Positions 44,050 through 55,485 are shown, counted from the stretch's first letter. The stretch is 64,000 nt of DNA from Proales similis (GCA_019059635.1 JAGVRJ010000002.1:2418001-2482000), one strand, 5' to 3'. A program made the numbers and translations. Notes: generated from the letters alone by a model not told the origin.

Positions 44050-46680
44050 ATGCTCGCTTCTTTGCTTCTGCTGCTGTTATTGGGGACCCATCAATCCGCT
44101 GCTTCTCTTTTCGATCATTGCACTCGACTGCTGGATACTTTAATTTGTGACAAATTCGTCACATTTACTCAGTTGGATTTCACTTCCAATCGCTACCAAT
44201 ACAACCAGGTCATATTTGAGCCGCCAGCAGGTCTCCAACTTGAACTTGACGACTCGTTAGACCTTTCTGGCCTTAATCTGTTCGCTGCAAGCGATCGGTC
44301 GCCTTCAGTGATATTCAAGAACTTGAAAAATGTCAACTTCAATTCGACACTTTTTCAGCGTCTTTCGTTCCTGGGAACGACGCGTCAATTTAGACTTGAA
44401 TTTATAAATAGCAGTTTGAACTTCATTCAAGGCTGCCCCGATGAACAGCAAACTCTTTTTGTCGGAGTCAAGTTGAGCCAGTTGCAGTTCCTCAATTGTA
44501 ATTTCGGCGGCTCTTTTTGTCTGCGTCTGTTGGAAAACGTTCAAATTGATGAAATTCATTTTCAGTCGTGCGATCGTCTTGAATTCTTTGCCAGCAGGCC
44601 AGCCGAGCTATTGGCAATAAGCGTCCGAAAAGTTGTGTATAAATCTCTCACGAACCAGACAATCGGTGAGCTCAACTCGGAAAATTTACTTAACCGGCAT
44701 CTGCTGCAGGCAACCAAGTCACTTGAATTGAACAGTGTCGACTTGAACTCAATCGACGAGGAGAGCTTAGGAGCGTTCTCAAATCAGCTGGAGCAACTGA
44801 GTCTTCTCAACATTCAACTTAAAGAGTTGATAACTGAGGCGGCAGGCACGGACTGGATCGGTGTACTTAATTCAAACAAAACAAGCCAGTTTGAGCTCGT
44901 TTTCAGTTTGTCCGATTTTCTCCGACTCGACGACAATGACCTTTGTGCTTTTAAAGAGTTTCCGTTTGAAAACAACATTCTGGTTCTATTCGACAACCAG
45001 CTCGATCCGAGCGAATTTGTGTTCAAGTTTCCGTGCAATTGCCTGGTCTACTGGCTCTACTCGGAGATTGAAAGTTCAATGTTTTATTCTGATCAACGAT
45101 TTCCATCCCACTGCTACCAAATCGACTCAGAGACACTTCAAGCGCAACTGCAATTCTGCGAGCGCCTACTGAATAGTCAATGCTATGAAACGAGTACTCA
45201 GCTCGCGCCAAGCACCAGCTTGAGTCCGCCTCCTTCGTATTGCTTGCAGAGTGGATGCTCGTGTACGCTCGGTTCGATTAACTTGCTCGACTGCGATCAA
45301 ATAGCTGAGTTTGACCAGTCCGAAATAGAATGGTCCTACGTAGTTCTGAGAAACATTCAGAGAATAGACTCGACCACGTTGTCTGGGATTCGACTTGCTC
45401 GACGGGCCAGAGTCGAATTTCGCCAAGTAGAACAATTCGACGACGACATATTTGTCAACAGTGTTGAATCCGACGAAAAATTTAGCGTGGTCATTCGTAA
45501 CAGCTCTTTGACCAGTCTGGCCTTCAAAAGCACATTTCGTTCTGCGAATCTGACCGAGCTCGAATTTGTCGATTGTCTGCTCGCCGCCGACATAAACGTG
45601 ATTGCGTTCGAGGCGGCCAACATAGACCTGTTCACGATCAGAGAGCCCAAGGCCGCAAGTCAAATGCCTTTCATAAAACCGAATCGCGTTGAACAGCTGC
45701 CTCGCATTTACAAATTCAAACTCCAGGACGCTTTTTTGCCTCAACGACGAGACAGCCGCAGCTTTGGAATCGATTCGATCTGGACGAGTCAAGTTCTTTT
45801 CTATCACACGTATGAAATGGAGCTGCGCAATACTTGGATATCGTACGCCGAGTCGGATGCCCTCAGCCAACTGAATTCGCTTCGAGTCGTTCGACTTGAA
45901 AATGTGAATCTTCAAACCACAATTTATGAATTTCTAGACAACACCAACGATAAAACCGGGGCTAGCTGGCTTGCTGAGCTCAGCCTGGACAGACTCTACT
46001 TGGGAAAGAATGCGAACGTGTTTCAGGATGAAAACGTTTGTTTCTTTTTTAGACTCCCGGCCCGGACTCGCACTTATATCCTTGATAACATTGACTCGAG
46101 CGATGGAATCAGATGCACATGCACCATTTTCTGGATCTATCGCCAATTTGATTTTTCTTCGCTCAATCTCGATCCCGATCAACGTTACGTCCCTGGTTGC
46201 TTGCGTGATTCTCAATATGTGGAGCAACAGCTGCGCCGTTGCTTTCCTCTCAACTCGACACCAAACTGTGGCAGCAGCTCAGTTTCGTCCACCAGTATTG
46301 GCAGCACTTTGCCTTTCTTCAGCTCGTCTACAATTTTAACTTCAAGTGGATTAGCTTTGTCTTCTCAGACAGCTGAATCGAGCTCAATTTCATTATTGTC
46401 AACTTCAAAACCAACGAAAAGCACAAGTAGACTCGAAACCACAAGCGTGATCCCATCTACGCCCTCGGTTTACATCAAGCTAACGTCAACGGGGATGGTG
46501 AGCACCACAAACAGCGTTGATACGACCAGTCGGCTTTTGGCGCAGTTGAACGTTCTGCTCGTTATTTTAGTTTGTCTATTTGGTCTTTTTCTAGTCTCGT
46601 ATGTCTGTGTGCAAGTGATCAAACTTCGAGTGACTAACCGCTCGGCTAAATCAGACTCGATTCACATGGAACGATTTTGA
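44050..46680 (+). CDS. Intronless type I receptor with two LRR-like modules
   Basis: Family not identified. A single 876-residue exon. Signal peptide (LASLLLLLLLGTHQSAA). Two similar extracellular modules follow, each opening with a cysteine-rich cap, running through irregular leucine-rich strands and closing with an LRRCT-like C-x-C...W motif: FPCNCLVYWLY near 326-336 and RCTCTIFWIY near 687-697. The second module's N-cap is GCSCTLGSINLLDC (about 400). A Ser/Thr-rich stalk (about 735-825) leads to one membrane helix (LLVILVCLFGLFLVSYVCV) and a short tail ending HMERF. Repeats are too irregular to assign to Toll, Slit or other named LRR receptors. The stop lies 45 bases from the stop of convergent RPS15. 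Confidence 0.8.
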   Translation: MLASLLLLLLLGTHQSAASLFDHCTRLLDTLICDKFVTFTQLDFTSNRYQYNQVIFEPPAGLQLELDDSLDLSGLNLFAASDRSPSVIFKNLKNVNFNSTLFQRLSFLGTTRQFRLEFINSSLNFIQGCPDEQQTLFVGVKLSQLQFLNCNFGGSFCLRLLENVQIDEIHFQSCDRLEFFASRPAELLAISVRKVVYKSLTNQTIGELNSENLLNRHLLQATKSLELNSVDLNSIDEESLGAFSNQLEQLSLLNIQLKELITEAAGTDWIGVLNSNKTSQFELVFSLSDFLRLDDNDLCAFKEFPFENNILVLFDNQLDPSEFVFKFPCNCLVYWLYSEIESSMFYSDQRFPSHCYQIDSETLQAQLQFCERLLNSQCYETSTQLAPSTSLSPPPSYCLQSGCSCTLGSINLLDCDQIAEFDQSEIEWSYVVLRNIQRIDSTTLSGIRLARRARVEFRQVEQFDDDIFVNSVESDEKFSVVIRNSSLTSLAFKSTFRSANLTELEFVDCLLAADINVIAFEAANIDLFTIREPKAASQMPFIKPNRVEQLPRIYKFKLQDAFLPQRRDSRSFGIDSIWTSQVLFYHTYEMELRNTWISYAESDALSQLNSLRVVRLENVNLQTTIYEFLDNTNDKTGASWLAELSLDRLYLGKNANVFQDENVCFFFRLPARTRTYILDNIDSSDGIRCTCTIFWIYRQFDFSSLNLDPDQRYVPGCLRDSQYVEQQLRRCFPLNSTPNCGSSSVSSTSIGSTLPFFSSSTILTSSGLALSSQTAESSSISLLSTSKPTKSTSRLETTSVIPSTPSVYIKLTSTGMVSTTNSVDTTSRLLAQLNVLLVILVCLFGLFLVSYVCVQVIKLRVTNRSAKSDSIHMERF

Positions 46681-46691
46681 ATTCTAGCGTT

Positions 46692-46707
46692 CGAATAAAT
46701 TTATTCG
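46692..46707. terminator. Palindromic bidirectional poly(A) signal
   Basis: CGAATAAATTTATTCG is a perfect 16-bp palindrome that places AATAAA on both strands (46694-46699 plus; 46705-46700 minus). It lies in the 45-base gap between the stops of the LRR-like receptor (46680) and RPS15 (46726). Confidence 0.8.
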
Positions 46708-46725
46708 GACAATTATTTGAATTTT

Positions 46726-47555
46726 TCATCTCAAAGGAATGAATCGAGACGAGTGGGTGGCACCAATACCAGGTCTACCGTGCTTGACCGGCTTGTAGGT
46801 CAAACTGAACTCGCCCAAGTAGTGACCGATCATCTCAGCCTTGATTTCGACCTGGTTGTAGACCTTGCCGTTGTGCACAGCGACCATGCAGCCGACCATC
46901 TCGGGAATGATGATCGTGTCACGCAAGTGAGTCTTGACCACCGCCGGCTTCTCAAGCGGAGGCGCCTCCTTCTTAGCCTTGCGCAGACGCTTGAGCAGAG
47001 CCAAGGTCTTTCGCTTCAAACCGCGGTTGTAACGTCTTCGCTGACGGCAGTTGAGCATCTGGATGAGCTCATCGCTTGAAAAAGCCGGTGAAAGGTAAGA
47101 AACGTGAATAAATCGTAATTCGTAAAATCGTAAAAAAGAGCGAACAAGAGCCTGTATGAAAATCAAGAAAAATTAGAAGACACCCGACCGCTGACTAAGT
47201 TGTTTCGGGGCGATCGAGGCTTCGGCCGATTTTCGTCTTTAGTCTTGCATACGTTGCAAACACCGGCGCCATTCAGGTGGCCGTGGTGCGTAATCGTATG
47301 CACAGTTAATTGATTGAGTTGATTGAGAAAAAAAAGCCAGGAACGAGTGGAGGGAACAGAAATATGCTGGAAATTTACCTCGATTTGTCAAGCAGAGCAT
47401 CCAAGTCAACACCTCGATAGGTGAACTTTCGGAAGGTTCGCTTCTTCTTAAGTTCAACAGCCTCTTCAATTGAGCCAACGACTTCAGCCTTGAGTTAAAG
47501 AATGAGCAGATTGTCATTTGAGGCGCGCAATCTCGTCCGGTCAGTAAATTACCAT
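46726..47555 (-). CDS. RPS15: Ribosomal protein uS19 (RPS15)
   Basis: Small-subunit ribosomal protein near the decoding site. Three coding exons on minus: 47553-47555 (the ATG alone), 47379-47488 and 46726-47074; 153 residues. The body is nearly invariant: [80 protein letters not shown]. Intron 1 follows the start codon directly (ATG|GTAATT). Intron 2 is 304 bases, the longest well-supported intron in the window; ribosomal-protein introns often host snoRNAs, but I see no clear C/D boxes in it. The N-terminal frame read through intron 2 is not coding. Confidence 0.96.
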
Positions 47556-48439
47556 CTTGAATTGAAAACTGGTTCTTCAAGCTAAGATCTATAAGCGGCA
47601 ATTTGTGGATTTAGTTAAAAGGCAAAATAAAGTGGCGATTAATTTGGATATTTATAAGCGAAGTAGACGCCCAAACAGAACTCTGTTTCTCTCTGTGTCT
47701 AATTCGCCTCGAAATTCGATAAGCCAGCCAGCAAGCCTGTTCATGAGTGGCGCACGATTCGCAACCATGTGTTCACGAGCGAGTGTTCGTTTTTAATGCA
47801 TCGTGCTCCCCTCCCGTCTCACGACTGATCATATTTAGCTTCGTTTTATTCAATTTTACTCGTCTCTTTTGCAACCAAGAATATCTGCTCTGAAGACCAA
47901 ATTGTCTTCGTCGCCTTGAGTTAGATTCCAGTTGCATTTTTTTTTATTTCTAGCTCTTGCTTCGGACCCCGAGCGAGCGTTTCGACGCTCAATTTTGAAA
48001 TCGATTCGAGTTGAACCCTAAAAAAAGTTGGACCTCTTCGAGTTCGCTTCAGTTGGCATTTTATTTGTCACGGGAAGTGAAAGCTTGGGATACAAGGTAT
48101 GGGATCAAGGGGTGGGTCGTGAAAGGGTCTTGGAACAATAACATGAGAGTTGTTGCTTGTCTCGCTCAAGATTGAATTCGGTCTTGGTTGCGTTTATGAA
48201 TTCACGTAACCATAACAACTCTGCGCAAAGAAGCATAAACGCCGCTCGCATTCTGCTTAACCGCAAACGCTGGTTTAAGTGGCAGCTAAGAGCAGAAATC
48301 GAGTTATGTGGAGAATTGATAATTACAGCCGCTATTCGAGTTAGTGATATACGGCTTTGGCACATGGGTTCATAAACAATCGGTTTCCATCTAGATCGGA
48401 TTTATTAACGCAGGTGATCGTGACTTGGAACAACACAAC
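47556..48439. promoter_or_regulatory. Divergent promoter region of RPS15 (-) and FAM184 (+)
   Basis: About 880 bases with no supported gene; expected to hold both promoters and leaders. T-rich run near 47938-47950. No TATA box near either start. Confidence 0.4.
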
Positions 48440-51400
48440 ATGGCTGCGAAGGCTTCAGCATCAGCTTTCAATTCGTATTTCTATCAGCAGCAGCAACAGC
48501 ACTCGCGCCCGGCCAACTGCAACAAAGCCATGGAGTCGGAGGTGCCTCCCGAACTGCACCTCAAAATGTCCAAAAAGATCGCCCAGCTGACCAAGGTTTG
48601 TGTGCTGAAAATGACAAGAACCAGAACACTAAAGCGATTTGCGATCCAGGTGATTTACGCCCTGAACACCAAGAACGACGAAAGCGAAGCGCTCATGAAT
48701 CAGCTCAAATCGCAGTACGACGAAGAAAGAGAGCAGATGAGCCTGCAAATGAATCGAAAGTTGGAGGAGTTCAAGAGCAAGTTGAGCTTAAGCTCGTCGC
48801 AGGCGGCCAGAATAGACGAGCTGGAGCGAGCGGTGGACAACTATGAAAAGCAAAAGTGAGACGATTGTTTGATAAAATCGATTTATAATTCTATTTTCAA
48901 TCGTCTAAACTCTGAAATGAAGACGAATCGCGACCGAACAACTCGACCGCATCCGACTCGAGTCGATCGAGAAAGAAGAGCAGCAGACACTCCGACATCG
49001 GCAAGAGCTGATCGAACTGAATCGAATAATCGAGGAGGTGAGAAGCGAGAGCGAGCGAAAGAACAAGAAATTCGAAGAGATCGTGAACAAATTGGAAACG
49101 GAACGACTCTACCAAGTGGAAGATTTGAAGTCGAAGCATCGACTCGAAATAGAGAATCTCAAGCAAAGTCTGAACGCCAACAAAGAGAGCATGCAGAGCA
49201 ATAAATTAAAACTGATCGAAAACTATGAGAACGAAATAAAAAAAGTGAGAAGCGAACTGGAGAGCGCGCTCGGTCGCAGTGAAAAAGAGCGAGCCGAGTA
49301 CGCACAAAACATGGATAAACTCAAGTCATTGCATCAACACGAGCTGGACGTGCTGCTCAAGAACTCGACAGTCGAACAGCAGAATTTAGTAAACGAACTC
49401 AAGAAAGAAATCGATCGCGTGAACAGATTAAAATGCGAGTCAGACGCCAAATGGAGCGAGCAAATGCGTCAAAGAGACGCGGCACTAGCAGACAAAGAGA
49501 AGCAGATTCAAACTCTACAAAGCGAACTGCATTTGCTCAAGTCAGAAATAGACCGACTTGGTCAAAGTCAACAGGAAGCGCACAAAAAGGTAGAATTCAG
49601 TCGTGTGTTAGTGGCAGTGAACAGTCAAAATTGAAATTAACATTTAGCTTGCTGAGATCGAGCAGGCCAAGGCTGGCATGGAACAGAGCTTAGAGCAAGT
49701 GACAAGCGAACTGAACGCGCAAAAAGAGGCGAGCGAGTCTCAGCTGCGTCTGCTGACAGAGAAAACAAGTAAGATTCGTTGGCTTTGAGGGCACGTTTCT
49801 AAAACAAGAATGCATAATAACTTAAAATCAAGAAGCGATAGAGGAGCTTGAGGCAGATCGATTACTCAAGAGTTCAGCAATTTCGGATCTCAACAACAGT
49901 CTCAGTTTGAAAAGCAAGCGATTGGAAGAGCTTGAGTCGTTGTGCGAAAGCTTACGCGCCGAATCTCTCAATTCAAACCAACAGAGCGGTCAGCTCGTCA
50001 AACAGCTCGAGATTGAGCTCAATCGTCTCAAGTCGGAGAAGAGTCGCATTGAAAGCAACCTGAACAGTCAGCTCAAGCAACTTGAACTGTCGAAGCAAGA
50101 AGAGCTGAACAGACTGAAAGCCGAGGCGCAGTTTGAAAAAGAAGCGCTCGTTCATCAACATCAAACTCAGCTTGAACTCGAAAAGAGCAACTTAGAACAA
50201 CGAATTTTAAAATTGGAAAAAGTCTGCTTTTATGCTCAATTGCTTCTTGTTTGCCTTATTAATTTTTTTTTGTCAAAAATTGAAGGACTTGAAAAGCAGC
50301 TTTAATGAGGAGAGCGAGAACTACCAGCAGCAAATAAGAGAGTACAAAGCCAAATTGGACTTGACCAGCAGCGATATGAAGTCAAAGTTGAGCAGCTGCG
50401 AGGATCAGCTCGCCAGGGCAATTGAGGAGCTTGGCCAGACTAGAGATCGCCTGATGTCCGCCGAGCAGATGAGAGACGAACTGAGCAAGAAATGCTTTGC
50501 TCTGGCCTCTGAGCTCGCCGATAAGAGCCGAGTGTGCACTGAACAGGAGCACAGCTTGAGCGAGTTAACCACTCAGCTTGAAAAGCTCCGTTTGGAATAT
50601 GAAACTTACAAACTCGATTCTCGCTCCGAGTTAGACGTAAGGTTACAAAAGTTGACCAACGAATTGAACACCAACTGGACGCAAAGATTAGAGTGAGCGT
50701 TTTCTCAGCTCATTTCACTTTGCATGTTTCTTATTTGTGGTTCAATTTCGCAGAGCAGAGACGGAAACCGTGAAAGCATCTATTTCAGACGCCAAAGACC
50801 GCGAGCGGCGTCAAGAGCTCGAGAAGATGTTGCGTCTCAAAGATGAAGAGCTCTCTCAGCTCAAGGCCAGCTGGCAGGAGAAAACCAACGACCTTCTCAG
50901 ACAAGTGAGTCTAAGCTGGAAAAAATTCGCCAATTTACTTTGACCGAATCGAATTTAAAAGATTTCAACGCTTAAAACTCTACTTAACGAGAGCGAGGCG
51001 GCCCAGAAAGATCGCTTTGAGCAGATTCGAATTGAGCTTGCCAACGAGAACGCACGTCTCAGGAGCGAATTGGAGCGACTTGAGCTGGAGTACAACGCCA
51101 AGCTGAAAAAACTCGAAAGCGAACAGGACCAAGCGGCCAGATCGCTGATTGAAGGACTACGCAGAGATCACGAGGTAAATGCACCTGAATGACTATTAGG
51201 CGAAGTTTAATTTAATTAAACGATCAGGAGAAGCTTAACGAGCTTAAGGCTCGGCACTTGGAAGACTTGAAGAGTCAGACGATTGCTCAGAAAGCGGCGC
51301 TGGCGTGTATGAAGGAGTCACTTGAAAAGAGCAAAATGCTTGAGCTCGAGGTGCAGGCCGAGAATCATCGCAAAAGCGCAGAGACGCTGCGCTACGAGCT

Positions 51401-52466
51401 TGAACAAAAGCGATTCGACGAGATTGATAGTCTACGCCAGGAGCATGACATTGAGATCAGAGAGATCAAGTCGGAGATGGATCGAATCGCTGAGCAGGGA
51501 AAGCAGAAGGAGAGAAGCTTTTTGATTCGCATCGACGAGCTTCAGTCCGAGTCGCGTGTAAAGCAAAAGCAATTGGACAAAGTGAACGCAGAGCTAAGAG
51601 ACACGAATCAGCTAAACGCTGCGCTCAAGGACGAAGTTGACGATAAGGTGCTCCAATTGAAGCAACTCAAAAGCGACTTGCAAATCGAACTCAAGTAAGT
51701 ACTCTAGTGCTCAAATTGTTTGATGTTTGATGTTGACCGACGATTTGGTTCAGGAATAAGGAGAAAGTGTTCGAAAAGCGACTTGACGAAGAATTGCGAG
51801 CCATTAAGGAAGAGCAAATGAAGCAAAAGCAAATTTTGGTCGCCGAGTTCAAGGAAGCGCAAGCCTTGCTCAAGCTCAAAATAGCCGACACCGAAAACGA
51901 GTAAGTTCCGAAGGGACTTATCAGCCAAGTTGAGCAGAATTTAAACCAAGAACTTGAAAGTCTAAGGGAATTGCACGATCGCTTTCTGAATCGCGAGTCA
52001 AGAAGCGAGGATCTAGATGAGATAAAGCGGCTAAGAAAAGAACTAGACGAGCGTAATCAAGCCCTGGATCGGCTCATGGTACGTTTAGCTACGATACAAC
52101 TATTTACTCTGCAGTGTGTCCTCATTTGGCTCCATTTGTTTGTTCCTGTCAAATAGGGCGAGAAGAAATATTTTCAAATGGAGCTCTTAAACAGAGAGAA
52201 TAATTTCAACAAAATGTTCAGTGCCGTGCCCAACGTTGGCATCATAAATCCGCTGAATGCCAACACCAAAGTAAGTCAAGTGACAATGCACTTTTTCTTT
52301 TGGACAAAATTAACATTTGCGCTCAAAAACAAAGGTAAAGTCAAAGACAACAAGTCTGAAATCGCCGCCTATGAGCAGACTAGACCCGATACCCGGCGTC
52401 GGATCTCCCCTACACGATATGGCTCTGAATCCCAACAAGCCGCTGCCAAAAAAGTTTCTCAGCTAA
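48440..52466 (+). CDS. FAM184A: FAM184-family coiled-coil protein
   Basis: Long coiled-coil protein of unknown molecular role, conserved across animals. Thirteen exons: 48440-48595, 48650-48855, 48923-49589, 49648-49768, 49833-50221, 50286-50692, 50754-50904, 50962-51174, 51228-51694, 51754-51900, 51961-52078, 52157-52270, 52335-52466; 1,095 residues (human FAM184A 1,140). The N-terminal signature LHLKMSKKIAQLTKVIYALNT spans intron 1. The C-terminal family block is split over the last exons: MELLNRENNFNKMFSAVPNVG, then SRLDPIPGVGSPLHD and NKPLPKKFL. Between them is almost continuous heptad repeat. Intron 1 (54 bases) has no stop and is a multiple of three, so retention would add 18 codons. 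The symbol is by family; vertebrates have A and B paralogs. Confidence 0.93.
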
Positions 52467-53174
52467 ACCGCGTTCAGCCTTCATCTTCTTCTCTAATCTC
52501 GTTTCCTAATTGTTTTTTTTATCGATTTTCTCTGCACTTGAATTTTGCAGCTCTCTCTCTCTCTCTCTCTTGTTGACCGTTGTCAATATTTTTTCTAATA
52601 AAATTTAAAAATTGAGACAAGAGAGGAAATTCGAAAAGAAACCAGTTTGGCTTAATTGAAATGTTGCCAACAAAATGTTAAGCTGTCCGGACTTTGCATC
52701 GAGCTTGTCTCGAGCAAATATTCAAACAATTTTAAATAGAAAGTCTTAAATTTCAACTAACGCACAATGCATTTGATTGCTTAAAGGTGAAGCATAAAAC
52801 TAAAAAAAAAAAGTCGAGAAACAGGGAAAAGGAGAGAAATTCAGTTTCATAATCTCGCGCACTAATATAAAACCTGCAGTTGAACTTGGCTTGATTTTAC
52901 TCCTTCAAATAATATTTAAGAAATCAACAGCTCAGAAGAATTCAGATGGCACCAACTGCAAAGAACTGCTTTACCTCAGCTCATCCCCGGTGCGTGTGTG
53001 TGTGTGTGCTCTTGTTGATTCATAATTAAGCAGCCGGCTGCAGCGTCGAATCCCCATAACATCGAGCGCGCTTTTTTTCTTATATAATCCGATCGTCAAG
53101 GACTTTGGTGCCTTTTGCTTCGTCAGTCTGAACAGTTAACACGAGCTTTATTATTTATTACTAGATCAGAGGTC
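52467..53174. other. Intergenic between FAM184 and the EF-hand gene
   Basis: Holds a CT microsatellite (about 52553-52571), AATAAAATTT near 52598 for FAM184, a GT run near 52990-53008 and a TATA box (TATATAA) near 53081, about 95 bases before the EF-hand start. Confidence 0.5.
52553..52571. repeat. (CT)n microsatellite 3' of FAM184
   Basis: About nine CT units directly after the FAM184 stop region. Confidence 0.85.
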
Positions 53175-53562
53175 ATGAAGCTTAGCTCCTCTGTAATGCT
53201 GTTGGCTTTGGCCGGTGAGTAGACTGTTGATTGAACATGTCAAAAGAGGCCGCTTCTAATAGTTTCTCTTCAAAGGCGTCGTTCTTCTAGCCGGACTCAC
53301 ACAGGCAAGGAAACTGAACAAGGACTTTTTGACAGATTTATTCGCGTCAGGCGATACGGACGCGGACCAAGTTTGGTCTTTTGAAGAGGCCAAGGCTTTC
53401 TTGCCAAAGCTCGAGTCAAAGCTTAAGCGTGAAATCACGCAGGAAAAAATGCAGGAAGCTTTCAACACAATTGACAGCAACAGCAACGGCGTCCTGGAAA
53501 AAGACGAGCTGAAAGCGGCGATCGCCAAGCACTTGGCCAAATTTAAAAATCCAAGAAATTGA
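53175..53562 (+). CDS. Secreted two-EF-hand calcium-binding protein
   Basis: Two exons, 53175-53214 and 53276-53562 (61-base intron inside the signal peptide); 108 residues. Signal peptide (VMLLALAGVVLLAGLTQA), then a single EF-hand pair with loops starting DTDADQVWSFEE and DSNSNGVLEKDE. The acidic residues at loop positions 1, 3, 5 and 12 are present in both, so calcium binding is likely. The small secreted EF-hand layout has no named family I can assign. AATAAA near 53588 after the stop. Confidence 0.85.
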
Positions 53563-53773
53563 CCACACACACATACACACAATTTGAAAAATAAACTTAA
53601 TATAAGCTCCATATTGATCCAAATTTGGCAATTTTTATTTCTTCGATCGTTAGCTGACAAATTGACACCAAGGCCGTGGAAAACAAGATCCGAGTCGAAA
53701 ATGGCGCATGAATAAAAGCGTTTATTGATCAAAAGATTTAAATATAAAGAGCTCTGTCGATATAAATAGAATT

Positions 53774-55485
53774 CTAGAAGCAACGCGTGACAAATCTGCA
53801 CTGCTCCTCGAATGACATGAATTTGAACACAAGATGATTTAAGTTGGATATTAGCTGAGCGAGTGAGGGCTGGTTCTCGGTTTTATGCGGCTTCATTAGA
53901 ACTATCTCGGCACGCATCAGATCGCCGATTCTCTTTTCGCAGTTCAAATGGTTCACTGTTGTTTGCTGCTGAGTTGATTCGAGCAGACTGTGGATTAGCT
54001 TAAGAAAGAGGCTTATTTTCAGCGCCAGTCTTAATTCACTGCCGACAAGGGCTTGAAAAGTTTCAATAAAAACATTGCAATGGTCAAGCACGGCTGTTAA
54101 ATCGGACGAGAGTGCCACACTAATGTCGAACAAGACGCAGAACAAGACGAGGATAGAACAGGGCAGCTGCACATCGCCCAATTCGAGCTCACTCAACTCG
54201 TTCAACTTGCTCGATATCTCTGACAAGGAGACGGGCTCTTTGAGCTGCACCAGTGGCTCCGATTTTACTAGAACGTCCACAGAGCTCTGATAGAAGTGAA
54301 TAACGGCTGCGTTAAGCGAGCTGATTGACAGTTGGGTGGCGGTGTTGACCATATTGTTTTTCAACGACTCGAGCAGAGAAATGAGACTTTCGCTGGCGTT
54401 GCTGCGGTAGGCGCTTATGCTCATTTGCTGCTGGTCGGTATGTCGGCCGTATTTGCTCCGAGACATGCCCATGCCTTTGAGGGAGTTATGAATAAAAGAG
54501 TAGCGAAAGCGGGAAGAGCGTTCTTACCAACGGCAATGCATTTTCGGTAGCGGCACTCGGAGCAGTTGGCTCTACTCTCGTAGTTTATGACGCAGTTTTT
54601 CAACTTGCACTCGTTGAACACGGTCTTGCGTAGTTGCTTCTCAGTGCGACGGAAGAACAACTTGCACGCCTCGCACGTGTAGGTGCCGTAGTGGTAGCCA
54701 GAGCTGCGGTAGCCACACACGTTGCAGCATATTTTGTTGTCTTTTAGTTGAAACGTTGAGAGATGCGATCAGTTGAGCTAGCAGTAAAGAGATTTACCTT
54801 TGCGTCTTATTTTGAGCTTGGCACTGGTTTTAGGCGAATTTGTGGACGACGAGTTTTGACTCTCTGCTGCGCCCACGAGTAGAATCTGGTTGAGGAGCTC
54901 GACCCTTGAGACCTCTGACGTGTGTTGGACAGTGGCAAGAGTTTGATAGGAGCCGCCATTAGACGCATCGTTTAGTGACGTACACGACGACTGGTTTGAT
55001 TCAGCTAAATTTAGAGCATTTGCTGAGAACAGCAGTTCACTGTCCGCATTTTGCCTCGCAGAAGACTCGAACAGCTCAAAGCAAGGCAAGCTGGCCACAA
55101 AAGAATCGACATCGATTTGAATGGAAGCGCCCAAATCGCACTGCTGCAGTTGTTCAAATGTAACGTGTTCATATTGACTGCTGATGGGCATCAACTCTTG
55201 CTTTGACTGGGCGCCTTCATTCGAGGACATTTGAGGCTCTGCGATCTCCAGAGGCGACAAGTACGCTAAACTCTTTGATGAGTGGGCCGAATTTTCCGCA
55301 TTGCCGGACAGCATGACCGAATAGAGAGCTCTTACTGCTGTTCTCAAAGTCCTGATAACTGGTCTATCGCCTCCTTCTCGTCCCAGTTTTTCAATAACCT
55401 GAAGCGCACATGGCCCTAATTCAGGCGGAGATATTCTCATCGTTATATCGATTATAGGAAGACACAAATTGAACTTCCCGCCCAT
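53774..55485 (-). CDS. Divergent nuclear receptor
   Basis: Three exons on minus: 54798-55485, 54528-54740, 53774-54474; about 533 residues. The DNA-binding domain sits in exon 2: first zinc module CNVCGYRSSGYHYGTYTCEAC with P-box region CEACKLFFRR; second module CKLKNC...CSEC then RYRKCIAVGM across the last intron. The second module's first loop has four residues between cysteines, where five is usual. The ligand-binding region is short (about 200 residues), helical and very divergent. The N-terminal A/B region is about 230 residues, Ser- and Asn-rich. The start is uncertain: 55485 is the first ATG in the open frame, which also runs further up without one. I cannot assign an NR subfamily. Confidence 0.85.

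Noticed and set aside
51901-51924. 24-base intron in FAM184 that also keeps the frame
   Set aside because: A 60-base intron to the acceptor at 51960 keeps the frame too and gives exactly the human segment length between the flanking conserved blocks.
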